Positions 11,087 to 20,453 of a stretch of 64,000 bases of DNA are shown in pieces. Made by a program: the position numbers and the translations under genes. Positions within the stretch are counted from its first letter, which is position 1, and each line of letters opens with the position of its first letter. The stretch lies in assembly GCA_946965045.2 (NCBI GenBank), contig OX337230.1, positions 3,658,001 to 3,722,000 of the forward strand. Direction: 5' to 3'. The stretch comes from Epithemia pelagica (Eukaryota; Bacillariophyta; Bacillariophyceae; Surirellales; Surirellaceae). The notes beneath the pieces were generated by a model, which worked only from the letters and a program-made list of their open reading frames with translations, was not told the origin of the DNA and did no database searches.

Positions 11087-13648
11087 TCATTCCACAAATC
11101 CTTGGTGTCTGTGGCGGAAAAGTCGTGGCACTCGCCGCATGTGATGGCTGTCCATGGACTCGGTTGTGGGAACGGACGTGTAATCACGTTGGCTACTGGA
11201 CTGGAGCGGCAGATGGTCCGTTGGAGTAGAAGTTGCTGCAGAATCCTGTTTTTTTGCGATTTGCAATGGCGGCGACAACCACCGTTGTCGTATATGGATC
11301 ACCAAAACCACATGGAGCACAGTAAAGTACACGCAACACATACCAACGAACCACCACGAATGAACCAGGTACACGCCGTCTTTGGGTGGCTCGTCGTCGA
11401 GCGCCGGCTCATCGATTACAGCCGAAGAGTCGGAATGATTACGAATCATGGGTCCACAGGTACACACACGAGGACAAACCGTGGAAGCCATGGAATCCGG
11501 AGCCAAACACCACCTCTGCCATTCTTCCTCGGAGGAAGCGGAAAGCTGGGCACAGGTAGACCAAGCTGTATGGATCTTCACAATGACGGCTTGAGGATCA
11601 TCCTCTTGTACCTCTGGCGTGTGGTCGTTGTCACTATGAGGATTGCAAACAATCCTGTTGTTGTCATTGTGGCTCTGTGGATTTTCGTTGGACGTGCCGT
11701 TCTTGGTTTCATCCAATCCCAACCAGTCGGACATGTTGTGCTTTGCCAATTCATCCGGCAGATCAAGGTATTGTGTGCTGGGTAGAGGTGGTGTTTGATG
11801 CACAATAGTGGGGTCCACGGGCTGGAACTGCTTGGTTTGAAACCATTCCGCCAAGGTAGGAGGAGTATAGGGATTTGTAAACGAGGTTGGCCAAAACATG
11901 GAATGCCGAAAGGGTGTTTCGGGAGCAGCGGTCACATTGATTTGGACAATGCCCGGACCACCTCCGGAAAAGCCATCCCGAATCTTTTCCCTCACATCCT
12001 GTTCGGAAACAGTACGAGTTTGTCCATCATTGCTCCAATAAATATCCTGGAGCAAGCGTACCGTGGCGAGTTCGGTGTAATTTATATGATACCAACCGGA
12101 ATTCATGAAATTCACATTTCCACCTCGAGAAGGAATCGGAATTCTATCACCAAGGACGGCCACACCATTGTCGAGAAAGGTGAGATTCGTCACGTGTCGT
12201 CCGGCATCCAGGGATATATCATCCCAGGTTTTCTTGGTCGTATCGTCCCATGTTTTCCATGGCTCCGAAAAAGCAATCCAAAATCCCACCAGGTTGCGAT
12301 AGATCAACAAGTCTACCGCGGACCATGTCTTATGATAGGCTACAACGTTTTCCACATACAAGTTTCGAGCGGTATTGAATCCAGTCTGGGCAATGCCATT
12401 GCGCCAAAAATAGCAATCCTCGACTCGTCCTCGAGTCCGGTCTACAAGATCGTAGTCGTACCCCATGAACCCGAATTTGTTGCCCATCAAGGTACAATTC
12501 GTGACCACAACTCCCTCACCTCTTGCTGTTGCCACAATGGCCGTGTTGTAGCCAACAAAGGTACTTTGGTCAATGGTCACAACGTCACCAGAGACTTCAA
12601 CAGCCATATTGTGTGTGTTGTACCGTCCCAAGGAAACGCCAACTCCCAAGTTTACCGCATCGAACTGCGATTGTGAAATTCTTACATCTAATCGACTTGA
12701 ACCGCATTTTCGGTGCTTTACGAGACCACTGGCGCCCTGTGGCGTAACAAACAAGGAACGATGAATGTGCACTTTACCCGCCGAGGCTGCAATCGCATAG
12801 GAGGTGCGACCCCGACCCGACACGTGAAAGCGACTGTGCGAAATCTCCACATTGCCCAAACTATCTAAACATCGCGACAAGAATTGGCACTGCCAATGTC
12901 GGGCAAGAATCGTAGGTTGTGGATCATCCCTGTTGTTGCTCTTATAATCACGCAATTCACCCAGGGTTTGCAAGCCAGGACTTTGTTTGTCACCACGTCT
13001 CTCATTCGTCTCGGTCTTGTCATGACTGGCATTCCAAAAGACGACATGGTCCAAGACAATATGAGCTCCAGGGTGAAGGCTAATACTCACATCGTAATCG
13101 TCCAAAAATACGATCACAAAGGGATCCATTGGAATAGTGTCCTGCTCTTGGCTACTGGAACTATTGTTCCGGCCGTGTTCTTGTTCGGTGGTCATTTCAG
13201 AAACAAGCAACGGTCGTCCTTGAATGATCAAGGTTGCGCCCGGAAAGACCATGACCGTCTTGTCCAAGATCAACGCATTTTCGACAATCTCGGCACTCCA
13301 CGTGGTATTTTCGAGAATCAAGATGCGATTGTCTTGCATCGTCCAATGGTTTGGATTCGTCGTCGTCGTGTTGCTGATATTGTTTTGCTGGCGGACAACG
13401 AGACTACTCAACAGGGGAGCCGTGGAAACACGAGACGAAAAGGAAGAGGACATTGGGTTCGTTTCTTGATGGTTCGAAGGTTGGACCGGATCGTTGACAT
13501 TCTCGGCACTGCCTGTTACTTCTGCGGCTTGTACCATGAATTGGTTCTGATCCTCTGTCACTTTGGCCCATACTAGGACCAAGAAGAGCAGCCTAAGAAA
13601 CATTCGCTGGATCCACCACATTTGGTTTTGCTTGTTTTGAAGGACCAT
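11087..13648 (-). CDS. Large beta-helix surface protein, paralogue B
   Basis: 853 residues from ATG 13648. It has the same architecture as paralogue A: a hydrophobic N terminus (L-R-L-L-F-L-V-L-V-W), a beta-helix with N-V-E-I-S-H-S-R-F, a Cys-rich C-terminal module (W-C-L-A-P-D-S-M, C-P-R-V-C-T-C-G), a transmembrane helix starting H-S-W-W-F-V-G-M-C, and a short tail. Long blocks are identical to A by eye. B is shorter through loss of loop segments in the first half. It runs convergently to A with ClpB between them, so the pair forms a large inverted duplication. Function unknown; a secreted or surface-anchored wall or adhesion protein is an inference from the fold and anchor. Confidence 0.8.
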   Translation of the reverse strand: MVLQNKQNQMWWIQRMFLRLLFLVLVWAKVTEDQNQFMVQAAEVTGSAENVNDPVQPSNHQETNPMSSSFSSRVSTAPLLSSLVVRQQNNISNTTTTNPNHWTMQDNRILILENTTWSAEIVENALILDKTVMVFPGATLIIQGRPLLVSEMTTEQEHGRNNSSSSQEQDTIPMDPFVIVFLDDYDVSISLHPGAHIVLDHVVFWNASHDKTETNERRGDKQSPGLQTLGELRDYKSNNRDDPQPTILARHWQCQFLSRCLDSLGNVEISHSRFHVSGRGRTSYAIAASAGKVHIHRSLFVTPQGASGLVKHRKCGSSRLDVRISQSQFDAVNLGVGVSLGRYNTHNMAVEVSGDVVTIDQSTFVGYNTAIVATARGEGVVVTNCTLMGNKFGFMGYDYDLVDRTRGRVEDCYFWRNGIAQTGFNTARNLYVENVVAYHKTWSAVDLLIYRNLVGFWIAFSEPWKTWDDTTKKTWDDISLDAGRHVTNLTFLDNGVAVLGDRIPIPSRGGNVNFMNSGWYHINYTELATVRLLQDIYWSNDGQTRTVSEQDVREKIRDGFSGGGPGIVQINVTAAPETPFRHSMFWPTSFTNPYTPPTLAEWFQTKQFQPVDPTIVHQTPPLPSTQYLDLPDELAKHNMSDWLGLDETKNGTSNENPQSHNDNNRIVCNPHSDNDHTPEVQEDDPQAVIVKIHTAWSTCAQLSASSEEEWQRWCLAPDSMASTVCPRVCTCGPMIRNHSDSSAVIDEPALDDEPPKDGVYLVHSWWFVGMCCVYFTVLHVVLVIHIRQRWLSPPLQIAKKQDSAATSTPTDHLPLQSSSQRDYTSVPTTESMDSHHMRRVPRLFRHRHQGFVE

Positions 13649-13891
13649 TTCGGTCCTCTCTCACTTATTCGGTTCGTACCAAAAGCAAGTTCTAGAAAAG
13701 ACTGAGATTATCCACTATAATCTACTAGGGACCTCCTGTCGAGTAAGGAGGTATCCAATAATGACCGACAAGATCCGATTCGGCATGACTTCCCCCAGAA
13801 CAATCCCAACGACCGGGATCCGTGAGTCACGCTCTGACCACCTGAATGAAACATCTCAAATCTCAACACACAAATTTTTTGTCACTCTCGT
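13649..13891. repeat. Diverged repeat R1 beside copia-1
   Basis: From about 13741 to 13888 the sequence resembles 20270-20405: both have TAAGGAGGTA, a CTTCCC..CCC block, GACCGGGA..GAGTCA and ATTTTTTGT(C/G)AC. The two copies lie on opposite sides of the copia element and are clearly diverged. The remainder of this interval holds nothing recognisable. Confidence 0.45.
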
Positions 13892-14004
13892 CCAAGAAAT
13901 GGTCGCGGTTATGGGCGAGATTTTAGCGAGACATAGACCTCTAGGTTAGAGGTTCCTAATGGTCACTCTTTTAGTTTATGAGTTAATGACATGACCGTAT
14001 TTTG
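13892..14004 (+). repeat. copia-1 5' LTR
   Basis: 113 bp, identical to 20085-20197; begins CCAAGAAATGG and ends GTATTTTG. Directly after it GTTTATCAGAC weakly resembles the initiator-Met tRNA complement used as primer site by many copia elements. Confidence 0.85.
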
Positions 14005-14441
14005 GTTTATCAGACCCAAGACTCTGATTCGTAAGAAGAAACGATGGCACAATGGGCCTGGGAAGGTCGAGAAATATCTGGATCGGACACACATGGTCCC
14101 ATTTGGATCCGCCCATAGAGAGACATAACTAGTCTCCTACTAACCACGAGAATATCCGACCTGCAACGGGGTTTGGACCGGGTTAGTTTAGAGGTACGGT
14201 CTGCACATGCGCGAACCTCGGGCAATGGCGGACGCGCCACTCTTTGCCGTTGAAAAGAGAAGCCTGCCATGCGACCATGCGGTTATCACAATTATGTGAC
14301 GCTGGACGATAATGAATGCAGCTGTGCACGCTTTCTACTTACGAATCGCCAGCATGACAAACAGAAAGATTGAAACAAAACCACACTTCCGAATAACCGG
14401 AAAGTCTGAAAGAGTCCTGAAAAAGCAAACAATTGGTAACC

Positions 14442-15959
14442 ATGGCAATGCCTGCGCCTCCTGGACCCGTCGTTCCCCCGGCACCTCCAACTCCTCAAGA
14501 ACTACTTCAACAGCTAAATACCTACTTCCAAGGCACGTTGTTGATTAACCAGCAGAACGTACGAGACGCGTTGAATGCACAAGGGCTGATCTCAATCGGC
14601 GATTTCGAAGGTTTGACAGAAGATGACATCGCTGAAATATGCTCCAATGCTAGGAAACCTGGAGGGACGATAGTAAACCCTGACTACGACCCTGTGAATC
14701 CAGTTGCCGGTGTACCTCCTAATATTACTAACCCAGGAGTCCTCGTTGGGCATGTGATAGAGAAACGGTTGAAGATGCTACGTTATTACGTTCATCACCT
14801 GAAGAAGATCTCCCGCAAGTTCGATCCCAACGCAGCGCACGCATCGTTAGAAAACCTCCAAGATTTGTACCGCTTCAAGACGAGTGAGGAAGAATATGAC
14901 AACGACATTGACCTACCAGAACGCTTGACGACTGTCGAGAACATCAGAACCGTCTTAGAAGACCTAGACGATTATTTGGAGAGGAAGCGAGGGTGTACAG
15001 GGATCCCACTGGCTGCGTATACTCGAACGATGCAGACGATCCCTCCAGTGAACATGGACCCTGGATTTGCAACTCCGAGTATTATCCAGGAACTTATTCG
15101 TCGAGCACCTCATTCTGGTCCAACGGCTCTCACGGATAATGAAGCCGTATGGGACGCAGTGCGTCATGTGACACATGATGGACCAGGATGGGGTTGGGTC
15201 CAGTCTTTTAGTAAATCAAGAAATGGACGACAAGCGTATCTGGCACTCAAGACACACTACTTTGGAGATGCCTACCAGACTAGGCTTAGAGCTAAGGCCG
15301 ATCAAGCTCTCGAGACAAATTACTACGACGGTACCAAAAGGAATTTTACTTATGAACGGTACATTGAAACACTACATAGGGCTTTTGCTGACTTGGAATC
15401 CACTGGTGAATTCGTCAGCCATGAGAGAAAAGTCCGTGTTCTGATGACCGGGGTACATGATCCAAGATTGGAAAGTGCCAAAAACACGATTCTGGCAACC
15501 CCAGATTTAAGGGCCACTTTTGAAACAGCGGCAAACTATATGGCCGAAGTATTGGACAACAAGGTCTCATACAGCGCGACGACTCGTAAAGCTCGAATCT
15601 CAGCTGTACAGACAAACAAGAATAGCCAAAATGGGAACGGAAGTAACAAGAAAGGGAAGAATGGTGACAATAAGACCTTCAACCCGAACAAGTACTATCC
15701 ATTTCGCCAATGGATTAAGTTGACCAAGGAGCAGCAACAGATGGTACGAGAAGTACGCGACTCCCAAAATAGCAGTACTAAGAAAAGGGCCACGTCGGCC
15801 ATAAAATCTGGCAAGAGTAATAAGAAGAGGAAGAACGAGAATGGCTCGACAACTTCAACTGCAGAGGATTCATCCAGCAGTGACGGTGATGAAAGCAAGG
15901 AAGCCGGAATCGGAGCCGTCATGAGTCAAAGGAAGAAGAAAGGAAAAGACCGTGTCTGA
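14442..15959 (+). CDS. gag: copia-1 Gag
   Basis: The first ATG is at 14442 (ATG GCA ATG), in a good context, with a Pro-rich N terminus. About 505 residues of alpha-helical capsid-like sequence follow, then a Lys/Ser/Glu-rich basic tail; no CCHC knuckle is visible. It ends at TGA 15957-15959, followed at once by CGG. The same frame then stays open into the protease, so the TGA is the only barrier between Gag and Pol. Confidence 0.85.
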   Translation: MAMPAPPGPVVPPAPPTPQELLQQLNTYFQGTLLINQQNVRDALNAQGLISIGDFEGLTEDDIAEICSNARKPGGTIVNPDYDPVNPVAGVPPNITNPGVLVGHVIEKRLKMLRYYVHHLKKISRKFDPNAAHASLENLQDLYRFKTSEEEYDNDIDLPERLTTVENIRTVLEDLDDYLERKRGCTGIPLAAYTRTMQTIPPVNMDPGFATPSIIQELIRRAPHSGPTALTDNEAVWDAVRHVTHDGPGWGWVQSFSKSRNGRQAYLALKTHYFGDAYQTRLRAKADQALETNYYDGTKRNFTYERYIETLHRAFADLESTGEFVSHERKVRVLMTGVHDPRLESAKNTILATPDLRATFETAANYMAEVLDNKVSYSATTRKARISAVQTNKNSQNGNGSNKKGKNGDNKTFNPNKYYPFRQWIKLTKEQQQMVREVRDSQNSSTKKRATSAIKSGKSNKKRKNENGSTTSTAEDSSSSDGDESKEAGIGAVMSQRKKKGKDRV

Positions 15960-15962
15960 CGG
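15957..15962 (+). promoter_or_regulatory. Candidate stop-codon readthrough site UGA-CGG
   Basis: The gag stop reads GTC TGA CGG ACG and the frame is open on both sides. UGA followed by CGG is a known leaky context in several plant viruses. Readthrough would give a fusion of about 1,830 residues, close to the 1,846-residue single ORF of copia-2. A nonsense mutation is the alternative. Confidence 0.5.
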
Positions 15963-18900
15963 ACGGTTAGTACCCTGACAAGTGAGATTGAAACCGAGTC
16001 ATCCACTTGTGAATTGGATAGCCATGCAGACACGTGTTGCCTCGGTAGTGTCTGTCTTGTCTTGTACGAAACGGACAAAGCAGAAGTGAGCGGATTCACT
16101 AATACGCTCGGAAGCATCAAAGAAACACCGATTGTTACCGGAGTAGTAGCATATGACGATGAAAGGACAGGAGAAACTAATCTTCTATATTTCCACCAGT
16201 CGCTACACCTTCCGATGATGGAGAAATGCCTTTTGAACCCAAACCAAATGAGAGAGGCTGGTCTCATAGTCAACGATGTACCGTTGAAATATTTGAAGGA
16301 AGACCAAAGAGAAGCCACTTCACATTCAATAGTTGCGCCTCTTGAAGACAGAAGCGACAACCTCATCATCCCATTCAACTTGGTCGGTGTAATGAGCACT
16401 TTCTCAGTAAGGAAACCGACATGGGATGAAATCCGTGACGTGGAACCGTCGAATAGGATCCAGATGACCAACCAGACACCCGAATGGAGTCCGAATGACT
16501 CAACTAATGATGTTGACGAGAGTAAACTTCGTTTGGATCTGGGGAGCGGTTCGATCCGACACAAGGAATCAAGAACTTTACACCAAAGGATGGCCTGTAT
16601 GGTGCGTGTAAATTCAAGGACGATTGCAGATATTCGGCATCGTCGAAAGGGGACAGTTGACCCTTTAACACTGTCAACAAGGTGGGGAATAGGAATCCCA
16701 ACAGCAGAGAAGACATGTGCTGCAACGACCCAATTGGGAGTGAGAGATTTCTCGGACACGGTCGGCAGCAAACGGTTAAAGCATACGGCGTATCAGTTGA
16801 AGCACCGTAGATTAAGAGCAGACGTGTACACTGATACCCTGTTCTCCGATGTCAAGTCTTTGGCCCAGAATACATGTGGGCAGATATATGCAACGGACTT
16901 CGGATGGGTACAATTTTACCCCATGCAGAGGAAGAAAGAAGCCCATCGGACTCTAGAGAAAGTCTTCAACGATTTCGGCATCTTTAACAGTGTCATTCCC
17001 GATAACGCTCCGGAGTTGACGAGCGGGGAATTTAGAAAGACCGCACATAAGTTTGGTTGTCGAGTAAAGCCTATCGAGGCTTGGACGCCAAATCAGAACT
17101 TAGCGGAAGCCAACATCCGGGAGCTCAAGCGCATGTACAGGCGCGAGATGAGAAGGACGAATTGCCCGGCTGTTCTGTGGGACCATTGCTTGGAGCTTAT
17201 GGCCAGAAGAAGATCCCATACGGTACTGACGACCAGTCCGTATGTTGAAGGTCCGCCAATGAAGGTTCTTACAGGGGACACACCCGACATATCCCATTTG
17301 GTGGAGCATCGTTGGTATGACCCAGTTTGGTATTCCAACCCTGGATTCGAGGGAAGGAAACTGGGACGATGGCTTGGTCCAAGTCATAGTGTTGGACAAG
17401 CCATGAGTTCGAAGATACTCACTGCGAAAGGAAAGATTGTACACAGAACGTCTGTTTGGCCGTTGTCCGTAGAAAAATCCCATGACGAGACCTTCACTGC
17501 GCAAAAGGAGCAATTTAATGATTCGCTCCGAGCAGCATTGGGAGCAAGAATAGAGGGTTTGCCACCGGAAGAAGACGATGAAGAACCTGACGAATATGAC
17601 AATGAAACCCCGCATTATGAACCTTATGAGGATGACGAGCAAGGGGACGTCAGGAAACCCGAGATGGATGAGCAGAAAGTAGATGCCTATGACAAATTGA
17701 TATCGGCGAAGGTAATGCTACCACTCGGCGACTCACTACGATCCGGTCAAGTGAAACGAAGGAAAAGGGACGCAGAAGGCAACTTAGTGGGCAAGGCGTC
17801 GGCAAATCCCTATTTAGACACGTCTATGTACGAAGTGGAGTTTCAATATGGGCATGTTGAAGCTTATGCCGCGAATATAATCGCGGAAAACATCTATGAA
17901 CAGTTAGATGATGAAGGCAACAAATACCGACTGATTGATCAAATAATTGATCACAAGAAGGATGCAACAGCAATCCCACTTTCTAAGGGGACGCTAATGC
18001 TAAACGGACGCGAACACAAGAAAAGGACGACGAGAGGATGGTCGCTCTGTGTTCAATGGCGTGATGGGTCGACGAGTTGGGAACTCCTTAAAGACCTGAA
18101 GGAGTCGAATCCCCTGGAAGTTGCTGAATATGCAGTAGCGAACATGATCGACAAAGAGCCGGCATTCGTATGGTGGGTCAACTTTACGCTTAAAAGGAGA
18201 GACCGCCTCATCAAGGCTGCCAAATCTACGAGGTATATGCGTAAATGGCAGAAGTACGGGATAGAAATTCCCAAGACGGTCGAAAGAGCGCTGCAGATCG
18301 ATAAAGAGACGGGCACAGACTTCTGGGCCAAAGCATTACGTCTCGAAATGTCCAAGATCATTCCGGCAGTCAAGATCCTTGATGAAGGGGCCGCACAACC
18401 TGTTGGGCACCAGGTTATACCCTGTCACATAGTCTTTGACGTTAAAATGGACTTTACCAGGAAGGCCAGGTTTGTTGCTGGAGGTCACAAAACACAAGAA
18501 CCCGAAACACCGACCTACGCGAGTGTCGTTTCGAGGGAGAGCGTTCGGATTGGTTTCTTGTTGGCGGCGTTGAATGGCATCGATGTCATTGCTGCGGATA
18601 TCGCTGGAGCTTATTTAAACGCTCCTTGTCATGAGAAAATCTGCATGAAGTGTGGGTTGGAGTTCGGAACGGAATTCGAAGGCCGATTCGCCATCATAAC
18701 AAAAGCTCTATATGGATTGAAGACCAGTGCATTCGCATGGAGGGAGCATTTGTCAACGACGCTCCAAGAATCTCTTGGTTTCAAGGCTTGTTGTGCAGAC
18801 CCTGATGTTTATATGAGACCGACAGCAAAGGCCGACGGGACTAGATATTACGAGCTGGTATTCATCTACATCGACGATGTTTTGGTATTATCTGATCAAG

Positions 18901-19946
18901 GAAAGAACATCCTCAACATGTTAGACCAGCATTATCTCTTAAAGCCGGATTCGATTGGACCGCCCAAAATCTACCTGGGCAATCAAGTAGAGACCTTCGA
19001 CGTGGACAATGACAGTTCCAAAAGATGTTGGGCATTGAGTTCTCGGAGGTATGCGAAAGAAGCAATCCGTAATGTGCAAACATGGATGGATAGTCGAGGG
19101 ATGCAGTTCAAAACACGTACAGCCGGTGTCCTCCCGAGCGGCTACAGGCCGGAGCTGGACACAAGTGCATATTGCGATCAAGAATGGATGAACTTCTACC
19201 AGCAACAGATAGGCGTTCTACAATGGTTAGTGGAACTTGGCCGGATTGATATTGCAGCGGAAGTTTCTATGTTGGCGGCTTTCTTAGCTGCACCAAGAGA
19301 AGGACACGTCCATGCAATGCTGCATGTTTTCGCGTATATCAATACGCACGACAGATCAAGATTGGTACTGGATCCCGATTATATAGTACATGGTGAGGAA
19401 CCTTCTGTGGATTGGACGGGGTTTTATCCGGATGCAAAAGAGGACATACCCCCAGATGCACCTGAACCACTGGGGAAGGCAGTGCAAATGACCGCCTTCG
19501 TGGATTCTGATCATGCTGGAGATTTGGTAACACGAAGATCCAGAACCGGCGTTTTGATTTATCTGAACCGAGCTCCCATAAACTGGTACAGTAAAAAGCA
19601 GACAAGTGTGGAAACTTCCACCTTTGGGTCTGAATTCATGGCTCTGAAAGTTGGAGTGGAGATGATAAAGGGACTCCGTTACAAGCTCAGAATGATGGGT
19701 GTACCTCTTGACGGCCACACCCATGTCAGAGTGGACAATATGTCGGTTGTCCAAAACAGTTCAAGGCCCGAGTCAGTGTTGCGTAAGAAATCAAATGCAA
19801 TTGCGTATCACTTTGTCCGTGAGAATGTGGCTAATGGTACCTGTCGAATCGCATATGAGCCGTCACGTACTAACCTTGCGGATCTTTTGACAAAGATACA
19901 AACAGGAACAGAAAGGACTCGGTTGGCTTCTTTGATATTGTATTAG
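15960..19946 (+). CDS. pol: copia-1 Pol (protease, integrase, RT, RNase H)
   Basis: Open from the codon after TGA; no ATG precedes the protease, whose active site is L-D-S-H-A-D-T. The integrase core shows D (Y-A-T-D-F-G), D (P-D-N-A-P-E-L) and E (A-E-A-N-I-R-E). The RT has D-I-A-G-A-Y-L-N-A and the catalytic Y-I-D-D-V. The RNase H has V-D-S-D-H-A-G, Y-S-K-K-Q and S-E-F-M-A-L, and ends with N-L-A-D-L-L-T-K. All catalytic motifs look intact, so the copy could be active if Pol is expressed. With no start codon ahead of the protease, expression as a Gag-Pol fusion by readthrough is the simplest inference. Confidence 0.85.
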   Translation, partial: RTVSTLTSEIETESSTCELDSHADTCCLGSVCLVLYETDKAEVSGFTNTLGSIKETPIVTGVVAYDDERTGETNLLYFHQSLHLPMMEKCLLNPNQMREAGLIVNDVPLKYLKEDQREATSHSIVAPLEDRSDNLIIPFNLVGVMSTFSVRKPTWDEIRDVEPSNRIQMTNQTPEWSPNDSTNDVDESKLRLDLGSGSIRHKESRTLHQRMACMVRVNSRTIADIRHRRKGTVDPLTLSTRWGIGIPTAEKTCAATTQLGVRDFSDTVGSKRLKHTAYQLKHRRLRADVYTDTLFSDVKSLAQNTCGQIYATDFGWVQFYPMQRKKEAHRTLEKVFNDFGIFNSVIPDNAPELTSGEFRKTAHKFGCRVKPIEAWTPNQNLAEANIRELKRMYRREMRRTNCPAVLWDHCLELMARRRSHTVLTTSPYVEGPPMKVLTGDTPDISHLVEHRWYDPVWYSNPGFEGRKLGRWLGPSHSVGQAMSSKILTAKGKIVHRTSVWPLSVEKSHDETFTAQKEQFNDSLRAALGARIEGLPPEEDDEEPDEYDNETPHYEPYEDDEQGDVRKPEMDEQKVDAYDKLISAKVMLPLGDSLRSGQVKRRKRDAEGNLVGKASANPYLDTSMYEVEFQYGHVEAYAANIIAENIYEQLDDEGNKYRLIDQIIDHKKDATAIPLSKGTLMLNGREHKKRTTRGWSLCVQWRDGSTSWELLKDLKESNPLEVAEYAVANMIDKEPAFVWWVNFTLKRRDRLIKAAKSTRYMRKWQKYGIEIPKTVERALQIDKETGTDFWAKALRLEMSKIIPAVKILDEGAAQPVGHQVIPCHIVFDVKMDFTRKARFVAGGHKTQEPETPTYASVVSRESVRIGFLLAALNGIDVIAADIAGAYLNAPCHEKICMKCGLEFGTEFEGRFAIITKALYGLKTSAFAWREHLSTTLQESLGFKACCADPDVYMRPTAKADGTRYYELVFIYIDDVLVLSDQGKNILNMLDQHYLLKPDSIGPPKIYLGNQVETFDVDNDSSKRCWALSSRRYAKEAIRNVQTWMDSRGMQFKTRTAGVLPSGYRPELDTSAYCDQEWMNFYQQQIGVLQWLVELGRIDIAAEVSMLAAFLAAPREGHVHAMLHVFAYINTHDRSRLVLDPDYIVHGEEPSVDWTGFYPDAKEDIPPDAPEPLGKAVQMTAFVDSDHAGDLVTRRSRTGVLIYLNRAPINWYSKKQTSVETSTFGSEFMALKVGVEMIKGLRYKLRMMGVPLDGHTHVRVDNMSVVQNSSRPESVLRKKSNAIAYHFVRENVANGTCRIAYEPSRTNLADLLTKIQTGTERTRLASLILY

Positions 19947-20075
19947 TACGTTTCCCACTGACTGCAAAGCGGGTTTGGGTACGTCCTGCACTCATAAGAA
20001 TTGGGCTTTAAGCAGGTCATGAAGGAATATAATGATGAATGGGGACACGATTACCCTAGCAATGGCCAGAGAATC

Positions 20076-20084
20076 GTGAGGGGA
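20076..20084 (+). other. copia-1 polypurine tract
   Basis: GTGAGGGGA lies directly against the first base of the 3' LTR and fixes the LTR start. Confidence 0.75.
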
Positions 20085-20197
20085 CCAAGAAATGGTCGCG
20101 GTTATGGGCGAGATTTTAGCGAGACATAGACCTCTAGGTTAGAGGTTCCTAATGGTCACTCTTTTAGTTTATGAGTTAATGACATGACCGTATTTTG
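20085..20197 (+). repeat. copia-1 3' LTR
   Basis: 113 bp identical to 13892-14004. Confidence 0.85.
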
Positions 20198-20269
20198 CGT
20201 CGTTGTCCTTTTCCACTTCTTGGGGGTGGGGGGCTCTGTTGTCATGATCAAGTAGATTCTTCTACGGAT

Positions 20270-20405
20270 ATTGGTAAGGAGGTAATAGGAGGTATCTGGT
20301 AAGGACCGTTCTTCCCAGAGTTCCCCAAGGACCGGGACTCAACTGAGTCATCATAGGGGTCGCACAACAGGCCCTTCGAATCGCGTTTCCGATTTTTTGT
20401 GACAT
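20270..20405. repeat. Diverged repeat R2 beside copia-1
   Basis: Counterpart of R1 (about 13741-13888), sharing the blocks listed there; it lies between copia-1 and the desaturase start and may include that gene's promoter. Confidence 0.4.
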
Positions 20406-20453
20406 CAGAAAAAATGGACGCCAACAAAACTCGACACGTCGGCGTCCTTGACA

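Larger units (their letters stand above)
13892..20197 (+). mobile_element. Ty1/copia LTR retrotransposon (copia-1, CoDi-like)
   Basis: Identical 113-bp direct repeats (13892-14004 and 20085-20197) bound a gag-pol region with domains in copia order: gag, protease, integrase, reverse transcriptase, RNase H. A purine tract GTGAGGGGA (20076-20084) abuts the 3' LTR, as required for plus-strand priming. Identical LTRs imply a recent insertion. No matching 5-bp target duplication is visible (flanks CTCGT and CGTCG), so one edge may be rearranged. The LTRs are unusually short. Confidence 0.9.
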
